From assembly GCF_014196535.1 (NCBI RefSeq), contig NZ_JACIDU010000012.1, positions 100,846 to 164,845 of the forward strand: a DNA stretch of 64,000 nucleotides. The letters are read 5' to 3'. Shown in pieces: positions 9,370 to 18,267 of the stretch; within the stretch, counting starts at the first letter, position 1; the number at the start of each line of letters is the position of its first letter. This DNA is from Allorhizobium borbori. GTDB taxonomy: Bacteria; Pseudomonadota; Alphaproteobacteria; Rhizobiales; Rhizobiaceae. The position numbers and the translations under genes were made by a program. Under the pieces are notes generated by a model, which made no database searches, was not told the DNA's origin, and was given only the letters and a program-made list of their open reading frames with translations.

Positions 9370-10139
9370 CCGTTCATTTCATTGGTGCCGGACCGGGCGC
9401 CGCCGATCTCATCACACTGCGGGGCATGCGCCTCATCGCGGCATCGCCGGTCTGCCTCTACGCCGGCTCTATCGTGCCGAAAGAACTACTGGCCTATTGC
9501 CCGCCCGACGCCCGCATTGTCGATACGGCTGCCCTGTCTCTGGATGAGATCGAGGCGGAATATCTGGCGGCTCACAAGGCGGGACAGGATGTCGCGCGGC
9601 TCCACTCCGGCGATCTTTCGGTTTGGAGCGCCGTCGCCGAGCAGATCCGCCGTCTTGAGCGCCACGGCATCGGCTACACGATGACGCCGGGCGTTCCCGC
9701 CTTTGCCGCCGCAGCCAGCGCGCTGAAGCGGGAACTGACCATTCCGGAAGTGGCGCAGAGCCTTGTCCTGACCCGGGTTTCCGGCCGAGCCTCGAAAATG
9801 CCGCCGGGTGAAACGCTCACGGCCTTCGGGGCGACAGGGGCGACACTCGCCATCCATCTGGCGATCCATGCCCTTGAGCGTGTTGTTGCGGAAATCCTCC
9901 CGTTTTACGGCGCAGAATGCCCGGTCGCGATCGTTGTCAGGGCGACATGGCCGGATGAGCGGATCATTCGCGGCACTCTTGGCGATATTGTGGAACAACT
10001 TGCCGCCGAACCGGTGGAACGCACGGCGCTCATTCTGGTTGGCCCCGGTCTCGGCGCCAATGATTTCCGGGAAAGCGCGCTTTACAGCACGGATTACGTT
10101 CGCCGCTTCCGTCAGGGCTTCGAAGGGGCGGGTGAATGA
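9366..10139 (+). CDS. cobM: Precorrin-4 C(11)-methyltransferase CobM
   Basis: CobM methylates precorrin-4 at C-11. The 257-residue product starts [20 protein letters not shown] and has the classic CYSK-like family segments: [34 protein letters not shown] and [18 protein letters not shown]. The ATG overlaps the cobE stop. The 3' end overlaps the converging cbiD gene by 28 bp. Confidence 0.95.
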   Translation: MTVHFIGAGPGAADLITLRGMRLIAASPVCLYAGSIVPKELLAYCPPDARIVDTAALSLDEIEAEYLAAHKAGQDVARLHSGDLSVWSAVAEQIRRLERHGIGYTMTPGVPAFAAAASALKRELTIPEVAQSLVLTRVSGRASKMPPGETLTAFGATGATLAIHLAIHALERVVAEILPFYGAECPVAIVVRATWPDERIIRGTLGDIVEQLAAEPVERTALILVGPGLGANDFRESALYSTDYVRRFRQGFEGAGE

Positions 10140-11221
10140 ACCGCAGGCGCGAAATCGCGACGGCCCCTCAACAGTCCTTCGCGATCGAAAACAAGGATTT
10201 CGAGCGCAATTGCATCCGTGTCGAGTGCGGCGGCCGCCGTCGCCCAGGCACGCGCCGCCACCAGCCTGCCGAGGTCGAAGCCCTGCGCACCGGCCAGATC
10301 GAACGCATGTGCAACCGTATTTGCCCCAGCGATAGCCCTGCACAAACCGTCATCGGCACCGTCCGCGACGGCAAGTCCGGCCAGAGCCTCAAGATCGGCC
10401 AGCCCGCGCTTCGAGTGAACGTCCAGCATGCCCTGCGCCAGCTTGGTCATCTTGGCGACGCCTCCGGCAATCGTCACCTTTGCCACCGGATGCTTGCGCA
10501 GGTATTTCAGCATTCCGCCGACAAAATCGCCCATGTCAATGAGAGCGACTTCCGGCAGATCATGAAGGGCCTGCCCCGCCTTTTCGGATGCATTGCCGGT
10601 GGCTCCCAGAACGTGGGTGAGGCCTTCGGCCCGGGCTACGTCGATGCCGCGCCAGATCGAATGAATCCAGGCAGAGCAGGAAAACGGAATGACGATGCCC
10701 GTTGTGCCCAGGATGGAAATGCCTCCGAGAATTCCAAGGCGGGGATTGAGCGTTTTTTCCGCCAGCCGTTCGCCATCGGCAACGGAAATCTCCACCTCAT
10801 AATCCTGCGATCCGGTCGCCTCTTGCACGGCTTCGGCAATCATGGCTCGCGGTACGGGATTGATGGCCGGTTCACCGGGCGGCAAGGGCAAACCGGGCCT
10901 GGTAATCGTGCCAACGCCGGAACCGGCGCGAAACGCAATGCCGCTTCCCGGCGGGCGGCGACGCACGGTTGCGGAAATGGCGGCCCCGTGGGTGACATCG
11001 GGATCGTCGCCGGCATCCTTGATGATCGTGGCACGGGCAAAACCATCGCCCCGTTCCTGCCCGGCAAGGGCAAAGGCAGGACGCTGGCCACCCGGCAGAA
11101 GCACATCCACGAGCGCGGGGAAATCGCCGCCATCAAGCGCAATGGCCGCGGCTTTCGCAGCCGCAGCCGCGCAGGCTCCGGTTGTCCAACCCCGTCTCAG
11201 CTCGCGACCACTTTCCATCAT
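10112..11221 (-). CDS. cbiD: Cobalt-precorrin-5B C(1)-methyltransferase family protein CbiD
   Basis: The 369-residue product is a clear CbiD. It has [17 protein letters not shown] at the N-terminus, [36 protein letters not shown] and the [17 protein letters not shown] segment. CbiD methylates C-1 in the anaerobic pathway. Here it sits in an aerobic operon in which no CobF is visible, so it probably supplies the C-1 methylation. The start is one of two adjacent ATGs (11221/11218), with an AGGATGG stretch upstream. It is antisense to the operon, converging with cobM (28-bp overlap) and divergent from cobA across 53 bp. Confidence 0.92.
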   Translation of the reverse strand: MMESGRELRRGWTTGACAAAAAKAAAIALDGGDFPALVDVLLPGGQRPAFALAGQERGDGFARATIIKDAGDDPDVTHGAAISATVRRRPPGSGIAFRAGSGVGTITRPGLPLPPGEPAINPVPRAMIAEAVQEATGSQDYEVEISVADGERLAEKTLNPRLGILGGISILGTTGIVIPFSCSAWIHSIWRGIDVARAEGLTHVLGATGNASEKAGQALHDLPEVALIDMGDFVGGMLKYLRKHPVAKVTIAGGVAKMTKLAQGMLDVHSKRGLADLEALAGLAVADGADDGLCRAIAGANTVAHAFDLAGAQGFDLGRLVAARAWATAAAALDTDAIALEILVFDREGLLRGRRDFAPAVHSPAPSKP

Positions 11222-11274
11222 GGACCATCCTATAAAGGGCCGGTGACGCGCCGTCACGGGCAAAAGGCGCAGGC

Positions 11275-12066
11275 ATGACCCTCTTCGACACGCTTTCCAC
11301 CCTCGAAACCGGCTGGCCGGAATTCCAGCCGGGCCATGTCTGGCTGGCAGGAGCCGGACCGGGCGATCCCCGCCATCTCACTCTCGAAGTGCTGAGCGCG
11401 CTCGCGCAGGCCGATGTCGTCGTTTTCGATGCGCTGGTGAACGAGGCGGTGCTGTTGCTGTGCCCGCGCGCCGAACACATTTATGCAGGCAAGCGCGGCG
11501 GCAAGCCTTCCGCCGCGCAGGCGGACATCTGCGCCACCCTCATTCTCGAAGCAAGAAAAGGCAAGCGCGTGCTGCGGCTCAAGGGCGGCGATCCTTTTCT
11601 CTTCGGGCGGGGTGGCGAGGAAGCTTTGGCGCTCACGGCGGAACATATCCCCTTCCGGGTGTTGCCGGGCCTCACCTCCGCTTTCGCAGCACTGGCGACC
11701 GCTCACATTCCGGTCACCATGCGGGGATTGAGCCGAGCCGTGACCTTTGCGACCGGGCATGCCGCCGATGAACCGGATGATCTGGATTGGGCGGCGCTGG
11801 CGCGCACCGGCGAGCCGATCATCGTCTACATGGGCATGAAGAACCTGGAAAAGATCATCGCGAAACTGATGCAAGCGGGTCTTTCCGGCGAAACGCCCGC
11901 TGCCATCATCATGGCCGCGACGACCGCACAGGAGCGGATCATGACCGCCCCACTCCACGAACTGGCCGCGGAAGCCCGAAGACAGGGCTTCGCCGCCCCG
12001 GCCCTGATCGTGATCGGCAGCATCGTCACCATGCGCGCCCGCCTTTCCGGAGGGACCGCCGCATGA
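11275..12066 (+). CDS. cobA: Uroporphyrinogen-III C-methyltransferase (SUMT) CobA
   Basis: CobA transfers two methyl groups from SAM to uroporphyrinogen III at C-2 and C-7, making precorrin-2, the entry to the corrin branch. The 263-residue product has VWLAGAGPGDPRHLTLEVL, the SUMT signature RLKGGDPFLFGRGGEEALAL, VLPGLTSAFA and IVYMGMKNLEKI. Residues after the methylase core are few, so this is a single-domain SUMT and not a CysG fusion. It ends in an ATGA overlap with cobB. Confidence 0.95.
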   Translation: MTLFDTLSTLETGWPEFQPGHVWLAGAGPGDPRHLTLEVLSALAQADVVVFDALVNEAVLLLCPRAEHIYAGKRGGKPSAAQADICATLILEARKGKRVLRLKGGDPFLFGRGGEEALALTAEHIPFRVLPGLTSAFAALATAHIPVTMRGLSRAVTFATGHAADEPDDLDWAALARTGEPIIVYMGMKNLEKIIAKLMQAGLSGETPAAIIMAATTAQERIMTAPLHELAAEARRQGFAAPALIVIGSIVTMRARLSGGTAA

Positions 12067-13376
12067 CGGCAAAAGCCCTGATCATCGGTGCGCCCCGTTC
12101 TGGTTCGGGCAAGACCAGTCTCACCATAGGCCTGCTGCGCGCTTTTTCCCGCCGCGGGGTCCGGGTACGCGGCGTCAAGACCGGGCCGGATTATATCGAC
12201 CCCGGCTTCCATGCGGTGGCGACCGGGCGGGAGGGGCTGAACATCGACACCTGGGCCATGGACCCGGCTATGGCATCGCACCTTCTCAAAAGGGCGGCGC
12301 AGGATACGGATCTTCTCCTCATCGAAAGTGCGATGGGACTTTTCGACGGCATTCCGGGCAAGCCGAACCGGTCCGGTGCGGCGGCTGATCTGGCCCGGAC
12401 ACTGGATATTCCCGTTCTGCTGGCGCTTGATGTCTCCGGCCAGTCCCAGACGGCGGGTGCGATAGCCTGTGGCTTCATGCATTACGATCGCGGCGTCCGC
12501 ATTGCGGCTGTAGCGCTGAACAAGGCTGGAAGCGACCGTCATGTGCGCCTTGCCGGCGATGCAATCCTGGCGCTTGGCGTGCCGCTCGTCGGCGCCGTGC
12601 GGCGGGACGCAGCACTCGTACTCCCGGAGCGGCATCTGGGCCTTGTTCAGGCTAGCGAACACCCGGAGATGGAGGCCCATATCGAACGACTGGCCGATGC
12701 GGCGGAGACCGGCCTTGATCTCGATGCGATCTTCAACGTCGCCGCCCCGCTGGTGCTTCCAACCGCATCGGCGGATAAGATCATGCCGCCACCCGGCCAG
12801 AGGATCGCCATTGCCGAAGATCGCGCCTTTACTTTTCTCTACCCACATCTGCGACAGGGCTGGCGTGACCAGGGCGCGGAACTGGTTCCTTTCTCGCCGT
12901 TAGCGGATGAAGCGCCACACACCGATTGCGATGTCTGCTGGTTACCGGGCGGCTACCCGGAACTCCATGCCGGGGCCCTCGCGGCAGCCAATCACTTCCG
13001 TGAAGGGCTGGCGCGATTTGCCTCGACACGAGCCGTCCACGGCGAATGCGGTGGCTTCATGGTACTAGGCTCGAGCCTGACGGATGCGGCGGGCGTGACC
13101 CACCGCATGACAGGCCTCCTGTCCCATGCAACCAGTTTCGCGACCCGCAAGATGAACCTCGGTTATCGGCAGGCAAGGCTTCTTGAAGATGGCATTCTTG
13201 GCGGGAAAGGCACCGTCATTCGCGGCCACGAATTCCATTATGCGAGGATCACCGATCCCGGCAGGGATGCGCCGTTCGCACTGATTGCCGATGGCGAAGG
13301 CCGTGAGATTGGCCCGGCGGGCGGGCAACGCGGGCGGGTCACAGGTACATTTTTCCATGCCATAGCCCGGACCTGA
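12063..13376 (+). CDS. cobB: Hydrogenobyrinic acid a,c-diamide synthase CobB
   Basis: CobB uses glutamine and ATP to amidate the a and c side chains of hydrogenobyrinic acid, giving the substrate of CobNST. The 437-residue product has a dethiobiotin-synthetase-like P-loop (GAPRSGSGKTSLT, about residues 8-20) and GVKTGPDYIDPGFH. The C-terminal class I glutaminase-like domain carries CWLPGGYPELH and the cysteine nucleophile in HGECGGFMVLG. The start overlaps the cobA stop. It is the last gene of the operon; a strong hairpin follows 3 bp after its stop. Confidence 0.95.
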   Translation: MTAKALIIGAPRSGSGKTSLTIGLLRAFSRRGVRVRGVKTGPDYIDPGFHAVATGREGLNIDTWAMDPAMASHLLKRAAQDTDLLLIESAMGLFDGIPGKPNRSGAAADLARTLDIPVLLALDVSGQSQTAGAIACGFMHYDRGVRIAAVALNKAGSDRHVRLAGDAILALGVPLVGAVRRDAALVLPERHLGLVQASEHPEMEAHIERLADAAETGLDLDAIFNVAAPLVLPTASADKIMPPPGQRIAIAEDRAFTFLYPHLRQGWRDQGAELVPFSPLADEAPHTDCDVCWLPGGYPELHAGALAAANHFREGLARFASTRAVHGECGGFMVLGSSLTDAAGVTHRMTGLLSHATSFATRKMNLGYRQARLLEDGILGGKGTVIRGHEFHYARITDPGRDAPFALIADGEGREIGPAGGQRGRVTGTFFHAIART

Positions 13377-13379
13377 GCA

Positions 13380-13406
13380 CCCTCCCCGCAGGACGGGGAG
13401 GGCTTT
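13380..13406 (+). terminator. Hairpin after cobB (probable cob operon terminator)
   Basis: A perfect 9-bp GC-rich stem, CCCTCCCCG / CGGGGAGGG, with a 5-nt loop lies at 13380-13402 and is followed by CTTTG. The T tract is short, so termination strength is uncertain. The position directly after cobB, before a gene on the opposite strand, supports an end-of-operon role. Confidence 0.7.
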
Positions 13407-13563
13407 GATCGCCAACGCTGAACGATCAGGCAGGCTGATGCAGGCGCACGTTGAAGAGCGGCCCAGAGAACGATGCCGCCCTGATAAGCGGTCGAGAGCG
13501 CCAGTGCCTGCGTGTACTTGACGTTCACATAAAGCGTCGAGAGGGCAATGATCCGCTTGGCCA

Positions 13564-14733
13564 TCACCTGGAGGAAGTCATATCGTTCTCGCCACCGGCG
13601 GCCTGAACACGGTTGCGCCCCAGATCTTTCGCCAGATAGAGCGCGCTGTCTGCCGCGGCGACAAGTTCGGCACCCGAGACCGAGGGAGCGGTCAATGTCG
13701 CGACACCGAATGAGGCCGTGATTCCCCGAGTCTTGCCGCCCATTTGCATGCGGGCTGAGAAAATGGCCATGCGGCAGGCTTCGGCACAGGCAACAGCGCG
13801 CTGAAGATCGGCTTCAGGCAACAGGATCACGAACTCCTCACCGCCAAAGCGGCACACCTCACCGCCAAAATCAGGCGTGGACAGCAATCGCGCAACGTCA
13901 CGTAGCACCTGATCGCCGGTCGGATGCCCGAACGTATCGTTGATCGCCTTGAAATGATCGATATCGGCAATGACGAGCGAGAACGCCGTGCGATGTGAAG
14001 CGGCGCGCGCGAGGTGATATTGCAACCGCTCCTCAAAATAGCGCCGGTTATGCAGCCCGGTGAGCGCGTCCCGCACGGTCATTTCTTTCAGTTGCTCTTG
14101 AAGAAGCGCCAGTTCCCGCTCTGCGGTGACCCGCGCAGTCACATCCAGAAACATGCTGATGAGAGCCCGCTGGCCATCGATCTCCATGGTGCTGCCGTGG
14201 ATCTCGACGTAGACGACGCTTCCATCCGACCGAAGGCCCCGGACCGTGTAGTCGACACTCGCAACCTCTCCCGTCTGGCGGCGGCGAATGTTATGGATAA
14301 CCGTCTCCTGATCATCCGGATGGAACAGCTTGACGGGATTGTGCCCGATGAGGTCTGCCTGCGTTACGCCGAAGATACCGGCAAAGGTGTCGTTTGCGTA
14401 AGTAACGACACCGCTCTCGAAAATCGTGATGCCGACGAGCGACTGACTGACCATGCCACGGAAACGCGCTTCCGAGTCCCGGAGCGCCGACGTCATCTTC
14501 TCGTTTTCGCGCAGGGCCGCTTCAAGTTCGGCGGTCCTCAGCCTCACCTGCTCTTCAAGCATGACAGTTGTCTGGAAAATATTGAAATCCGACCCCTGAA
14601 TGCTCGCGCCCCGTTCGGCCCGGTCCATCAGCACGCGCAGGATCTTGTTCAGACGGGCAAGCTCCGCCACAAGGCCCTCGTTCGAAGGTTCAGCCATTTC
14701 ATTGCCTGCAGCGCCAGCCGAAACGCCGCTCAT
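13564..14733 (-). CDS. PAS-GGDEF diguanylate cyclase
   Basis: The product (389 residues) has an N-terminal helical/coiled region (about 20-90), one PAS domain (about 90-205, with GVVTYANDTFAGIFG and a PAC-like DVTARVTAERELA linker) and a GGDEF domain. The GGDEF domain shows RDALTGLHNRRYF, DIDHFKAINDTFGH and the active site GGEEF at about residues 297-301. It should make cyclic di-GMP from two GTP. No RxxD inhibitory-site motif is seen just upstream of GGEEF, so product inhibition at a primary I-site is unlikely. Its ATG overlaps the stop of the FIST gene (ATGA), making a coupled sensor-output pair. Confidence 0.9.
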   Translation of the reverse strand: MSGVSAGAAGNEMAEPSNEGLVAELARLNKILRVLMDRAERGASIQGSDFNIFQTTVMLEEQVRLRTAELEAALRENEKMTSALRDSEARFRGMVSQSLVGITIFESGVVTYANDTFAGIFGVTQADLIGHNPVKLFHPDDQETVIHNIRRRQTGEVASVDYTVRGLRSDGSVVYVEIHGSTMEIDGQRALISMFLDVTARVTAERELALLQEQLKEMTVRDALTGLHNRRYFEERLQYHLARAASHRTAFSLVIADIDHFKAINDTFGHPTGDQVLRDVARLLSTPDFGGEVCRFGGEEFVILLPEADLQRAVACAEACRMAIFSARMQMGGKTRGITASFGVATLTAPSVSGAELVAAADSALYLAKDLGRNRVQAAGGENDMTSSR

Positions 14734-15905
14734 GCCCGCACCTCGCCAAAAGCAATGCCGACAAGCGTCTGGTTGACGTGGACGCCGTGATATTGTTCGC
14801 CATAGGTGTTGAAACCGACGGCACCGTTTTCAACCAGTAGCCGCGCTACCGCGTCGCGATCATTCGATTGCGCGAGTTCCAGCCGACGCAGGATGCAGTC
14901 GAACACGAGCGCGCCCTGGATGCCTCCAAGCCCGCCTTTTAATGCATCCATTGTCGTGTAAAGGTTCTCAAGCAGGCCGTTTCCCCGCGCCACGCGGAAC
15001 ACAAGCCCCTCTTCGATGGCGCAGAAAAACGTCAGACTGCCGTCGGTATTGGCTTGCCGGATGGAGCGAACGTAGTTCGTACCATCTATCATCACCACCA
15101 CCGGTGAAGAGGCGAAATGCGCGGGGTCGAGATTTGCACCGTTGGTATTCAGCACACGGGCATATTCCTGCGCAGCCGGAAAGCCATTGATTTCACGAAC
15201 GATCCGACGGCTGCCGTCGGCCTCGGTCACGACCATGCGCTCGTCCATCGCTTCGAAATGCTGGGTCTTGAAAACCCTGAATGGCAGGTCCGTCGTGCCG
15301 AGAATGCAAAGTGCGTGGTTGGTGTGAAAGCCTCCATCATGAAAGATGAACGTCTCACCAAACGCCATCCCATCAGCGGCGGAACCACCTACCAGCGGCA
15401 CCTCGCCCAATCCCGTTTGCAGCGCGCGGGTCACCTGCTCTTCACGAACCGACATGCCGTCGATCAGGAGCATTGCGAAAGAGTTTTCCGTCGTGGCGGA
15501 GGGAATCGAGTTTACGTGCGCCGTCCAGGCGGCTTTCGCCGCACCTTGCCCTTCGGACATGCGGAATGCTGCCAGATCGGTTATGCTCATCTTGGAAAAG
15601 CGAAAATGCGCGGCGGGAAAGGTCATGGCCGAAATGCCACCCTCTGTGAAACCATCCGGGCCTATTTCGCCGGCCGTAGTACATCCGACCAGTTCGACAC
15701 CGGAAAATTTCGAGCCCATGGCCTCTGCCAGCAGGGAGCGGTCATAGGTTGGCGAACAAAAGAACATGAGCAGTGACACGCCCTCCAGATCAAGAGCGCG
15801 ATGCAGTTCCTCGATCGCCCGAACCTCGTCCTTTTCGGTTGTGTGGGCACGCTGGATCGCTTCAATTGAACTCAAACGGCGTGCGGTTTCTTCGTCGTAT
15901 TTCAT
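14730..15905 (-). CDS. FIST domain signal-sensing protein
   Basis: The 391-residue product matches the FIST plus FIST_C architecture. An N-terminal half contains FSGVELVGCTTAGEIGPDGFTEGGISAM. A central segment has VPLVGGSAADGMAFGETFIF. The C-terminal half has NGFPAAQEYARVL and GALVFDCILRR, and ends GEQYHGVHVNQTLVGIAFG. FIST proteins are thought to bind small ligands, perhaps amino acids, and signal to partner cyclases or kinases. The ATG at 15905 was preferred to a GTG at 15959 because a purine-rich AGGGTC precedes it. It is the first gene of a two-gene operon with the diguanylate cyclase. Confidence 0.85.
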   Translation of the reverse strand: MKYDEETARRLSSIEAIQRAHTTEKDEVRAIEELHRALDLEGVSLLMFFCSPTYDRSLLAEAMGSKFSGVELVGCTTAGEIGPDGFTEGGISAMTFPAAHFRFSKMSITDLAAFRMSEGQGAAKAAWTAHVNSIPSATTENSFAMLLIDGMSVREEQVTRALQTGLGEVPLVGGSAADGMAFGETFIFHDGGFHTNHALCILGTTDLPFRVFKTQHFEAMDERMVVTEADGSRRIVREINGFPAAQEYARVLNTNGANLDPAHFASSPVVVMIDGTNYVRSIRQANTDGSLTFFCAIEEGLVFRVARGNGLLENLYTTMDALKGGLGGIQGALVFDCILRRLELAQSNDRDAVARLLVENGAVGFNTYGEQYHGVHVNQTLVGIAFGEVRA

Positions 15906-16219
15906 CGCGTGCACGAGACCCTGGGTCTGCTTGCGTTTACAAACAATCTTCGTGTTCACGCCGCGTCATGCCGCGTTCGGACTTCTCAAGGCATCGCCAC
16001 AGATCAATTATCGCTGCTTTCGCCCGCTTCCGGACAGGCAATATCTGTCAAGCAGAACGATCCACCTGAGCCAGCGCAACGAGCACGACGCTCCCTTTCC
16101 TCGATTATCACCGCCAAGGCGTTAATATCCGGTAAGGAATGGCTGCTAAATTTGCAGGATGTAAACTTATGGGAGAGTTCTGGCGATTGGTTCTCGCGCG
16201 TTTGCAGCACGCGGTCGGT
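15906..16219. other. Intergenic region, no gene recognised
   Basis: This 314-bp stretch separates the FIST gene start from the LysR gene stop (both on the - strand) and must hold the FIST operon promoter. Short reading frames are present on both strands, but none has family character or a convincing ribosome binding site. No repeat or hairpin stood out. Confidence 0.5.
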
Positions 16220-17119
16220 TCAGTCGAGCATGACCATCCGTGAGGCTACCTGTTCCTCGAAATATTTCGAGAAGGCTGCGATGCGCGGCGGCAACGCCTG
16301 ATAGGGTGGATAATAAAGCGTCAGCCAGAGTTCCGGCGGTGCCCAGCCGGGCAGCACATGAACCAGACGACCGCTGCGGATATGTCCGGCAATGTTGAAC
16401 CCCGGCAGCATGGTAACGCCGAGACCATCAGCCGCCATGTCGGCCAGAACCTCACCGCTATTGGCGCTGAACGCGCGACCGGCGCTGATGGAAAGGCTGG
16501 AACTGCCGTCGGAAAGCACCCAGTTCTCACGCCGGCTCTCGCTGCTATAGGCAAGACAATCGTCCGGGGACAGTTCGCTCGGGTGCTGCATCTCGGTAAA
16601 CCGCGTACCGGGTGCCGCAACGAGAATGCGGGGCACGGCGCGGATCTTGCGCCAGATCGTGAACTTGTCGGAAGGAGCCGAGGAAATGCGGATAGCGAGA
16701 TCATAATCGTCATCGACAATGTCGATGAGGCCATCCGTCAGGGAAATCTCGAAGCACATCTTCGGATAGAGTTCGCGAAAACCAGAAAGGATCGGCGGCA
16801 GGATCGTCTTGCCGAGCCATGTCGGCGAACTGATCCGCAGGCGCCCCTCATCGGCCTTGTGCGCGTTGCGCACGTCGCGCCGTGCATTCTCGAGCGTCTC
16901 GATGGCCGGCTGCACCTGCGCTGCGAAGATCGCGCCATCGGTCGTCAGCGAGACCTGCCGGGTGGTGCGGACGAACAATTGTACCCCGAGATCTTCCTCC
17001 AGCGCGGCGATGGCACGCGTCACTGCGGCTGCGGTCATGCCCAGTTCGCGGGCGACCTGTGCGAAGTTGCGTTTCTCCGCCGCTAGCAGAAAGGTCTTCA
17101 GCGCCTTGTAGTCGTTCAT
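16220..17119 (-). CDS. LysR-family transcriptional regulator
   Basis: The 299-residue protein has the LysR winged helix-turn-helix at residues 1-60 (FAQVARELGMTAAAVTRAIA, LEEDLGVQLFVRTTR) and a periplasmic-binding-fold effector domain after about residue 90 (RLRISSPTWLGKTILPPIL). It is divergent from the VOC dioxygenase gene. The 138-bp gap contains the AT-rich element repeated at three downstream promoters, ending about 20 bp upstream in the LysR gene's own direction. That geometry suggests autoregulation and control of the 17-26.7 kb units, which is an inference. Confidence 0.9.
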   Translation of the reverse strand: MNDYKALKTFLLAAEKRNFAQVARELGMTAAAVTRAIAALEEDLGVQLFVRTTRQVSLTTDGAIFAAQVQPAIETLENARRDVRNAHKADEGRLRISSPTWLGKTILPPILSGFRELYPKMCFEISLTDGLIDIVDDDYDLAIRISSAPSDKFTIWRKIRAVPRILVAAPGTRFTEMQHPSELSPDDCLAYSSESRRENWVLSDGSSSLSISAGRAFSANSGEVLADMAADGLGVTMLPGFNIAGHIRSGRLVHVLPGWAPPELWLTLYYPPYQALPPRIAAFSKYFEEQVASRMVMLD

Positions 17120-17139
17120 CAGTTCCAGCCGCCCGTCTT

Positions 17140-17183
17140 ATTATTTCAAAAAAAGCAATTCATTCAAAATTAATATTGCAATT
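17140..17183. promoter_or_regulatory. Shared AT-rich operator, copy A
   Basis: This 44-bp AT-rich segment in the LysR-VOC intergenic region matches 20113-20156 at 40 of 44 positions by eye. It contains GCAATT at 17155-17160 and TGCAATT at 17177-17183. It lies 74 bp upstream of the VOC gene and 20 bp from the LysR start, the usual place for a LysR-type regulator to act on both promoters. Confidence 0.7.
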
Positions 17184-17257
17184 CTTTTCGCCAATCAACC
17201 CGGCTAAATCTCTCCTCACCGAAACACAGACAACGCCGACGAAGAAAGGCAACGACG

Positions 17258-18190
17258 ATGATCAAGGATATCAAGGGCCTGCACCACATTACATCGATGG
17301 CTTCCGACGCACGCGAAAACAACCGCTTTTTCATCGATGTTCTCGGCCTGCGCCGCGTGAAGCAGACCGTGAACTTCGACGATCCGAATGTCTACCACCT
17401 CTATTACGGTGACCAGAACGGCACGCCCGGCACGGTCATGACCTACTTCCCCTTCTCGCACATGATGAACGGGCGCCCCGGCGTCGGGGAAGTTGGCGAG
17501 GTCCAGTTCGCCGTTCCGCAAGGGGCGCTGACTTACTGGCAGGATCGCCTGACGGCAAAGGGTGCCGGCATCATCGGCACCGACACCACCTTCGGCGCGG
17601 CGCGTCTGCGCTTCTCCGGCCCGGACGGTGACAGCCTTGCCCTTGTGGAGACGGCTGACGACGCCCGTTCACCCTGGACGGCGTCCGGCATTGGCGAGGA
17701 TGTGGCAATCCGTGGATTTACCGGCGCGCGCTTCAACCTCCACGACACGGCGGCCACGAGCGAACTTCTCGGCTTCATGGGCTACCAGAAGGCCGATACG
17801 GAAGGAGACACGACACGCTTCATCATGCCCGGTGGCAACGGAGCCGATACGATTGACCTTGTATCCCTGCCGAAGACACCGTTTGCCCGACAGGGTGCCG
17901 GATCGGTGCACCACATCGCCTTCGCCGTCGAAAGTCGCCAGAAGCAACTCGAAGTGCGCAAGGCGCTCATGGATACCGGCTATCAGGTCACTCCGGTCAT
18001 CGACCGGGACTACTTCCTGGCGATCTACTTCCGCACCCCCGGTGGCGTGCTGTTCGAAGTCGCCACCAATGAGCCCGGTTTCGATCGGGACGAGGACACC
18101 GCGCATCTGGGTGAAGCGCTGAAGCTGCCGCAGCAATACGAGCCTTTCCGCTCTCAAATCGAGGCTAATCTGGAACCGCTGGCGGCCTGA
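17258..18190 (+). CDS. VOC-superfamily ring-cleaving dioxygenase
   Basis: The 310-residue product has two tandem vicinal-oxygen-chelate modules. The first begins KGLHHITSMASDARENNRFF; the second, about residue 150 on, has VHHIAFAV and GVLFEVATNEPGFD. The metal ligands expected for the PcpA/MhqO (hydroquinone dioxygenase-like) branch are visible: a His at 9-10, the His pair in VHHIAF and the Glu in LFEVAT. The substrate is likely a hydroquinone or catechol, but the specificity cannot be read from the sequence. The gene is divergent from the LysR gene. A strong hairpin follows it, so it is probably monocistronic. Confidence 0.85.
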   Translation: MIKDIKGLHHITSMASDARENNRFFIDVLGLRRVKQTVNFDDPNVYHLYYGDQNGTPGTVMTYFPFSHMMNGRPGVGEVGEVQFAVPQGALTYWQDRLTAKGAGIIGTDTTFGAARLRFSGPDGDSLALVETADDARSPWTASGIGEDVAIRGFTGARFNLHDTAATSELLGFMGYQKADTEGDTTRFIMPGGNGADTIDLVSLPKTPFARQGAGSVHHIAFAVESRQKQLEVRKALMDTGYQVTPVIDRDYFLAIYFRTPGGVLFEVATNEPGFDRDEDTAHLGEALKLPQQYEPFRSQIEANLEPLAA

Positions 18191-18230
18191 AGAAACAGGC
18201 CGGCTCTCACGCCGATCAGCAAAGCGAGAA

Positions 18231-18267
18231 TTGAAACGCCGCGGTCATGCGACCTGCGGTGTTTCAA
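18231..18267. terminator. Long hairpin between converging VOC and AraC-like genes
   Basis: TTGAAACGCCGC (18231-18242) pairs with GCGGTGTTTCAA (18256-18267) through 12 bp including one G-U. The interior GGTC-ATGC-GACC (18243-18254) extends the stem by 4 bp above a single-base bulge. It overlaps the stop of the - strand gene and could end transcription from both sides, although neither side has a long T run. Confidence 0.6.

Noticed and set aside
13404..13567. Short - strand frame (MAKRIIALSTLYVNVKYTQ...) whose ATG overlaps the diguanylate cyclase stop as TGATG.
   Set aside because: The coupling is suggestive, but the frame runs through the cob terminator into antisense cobB with no family character.
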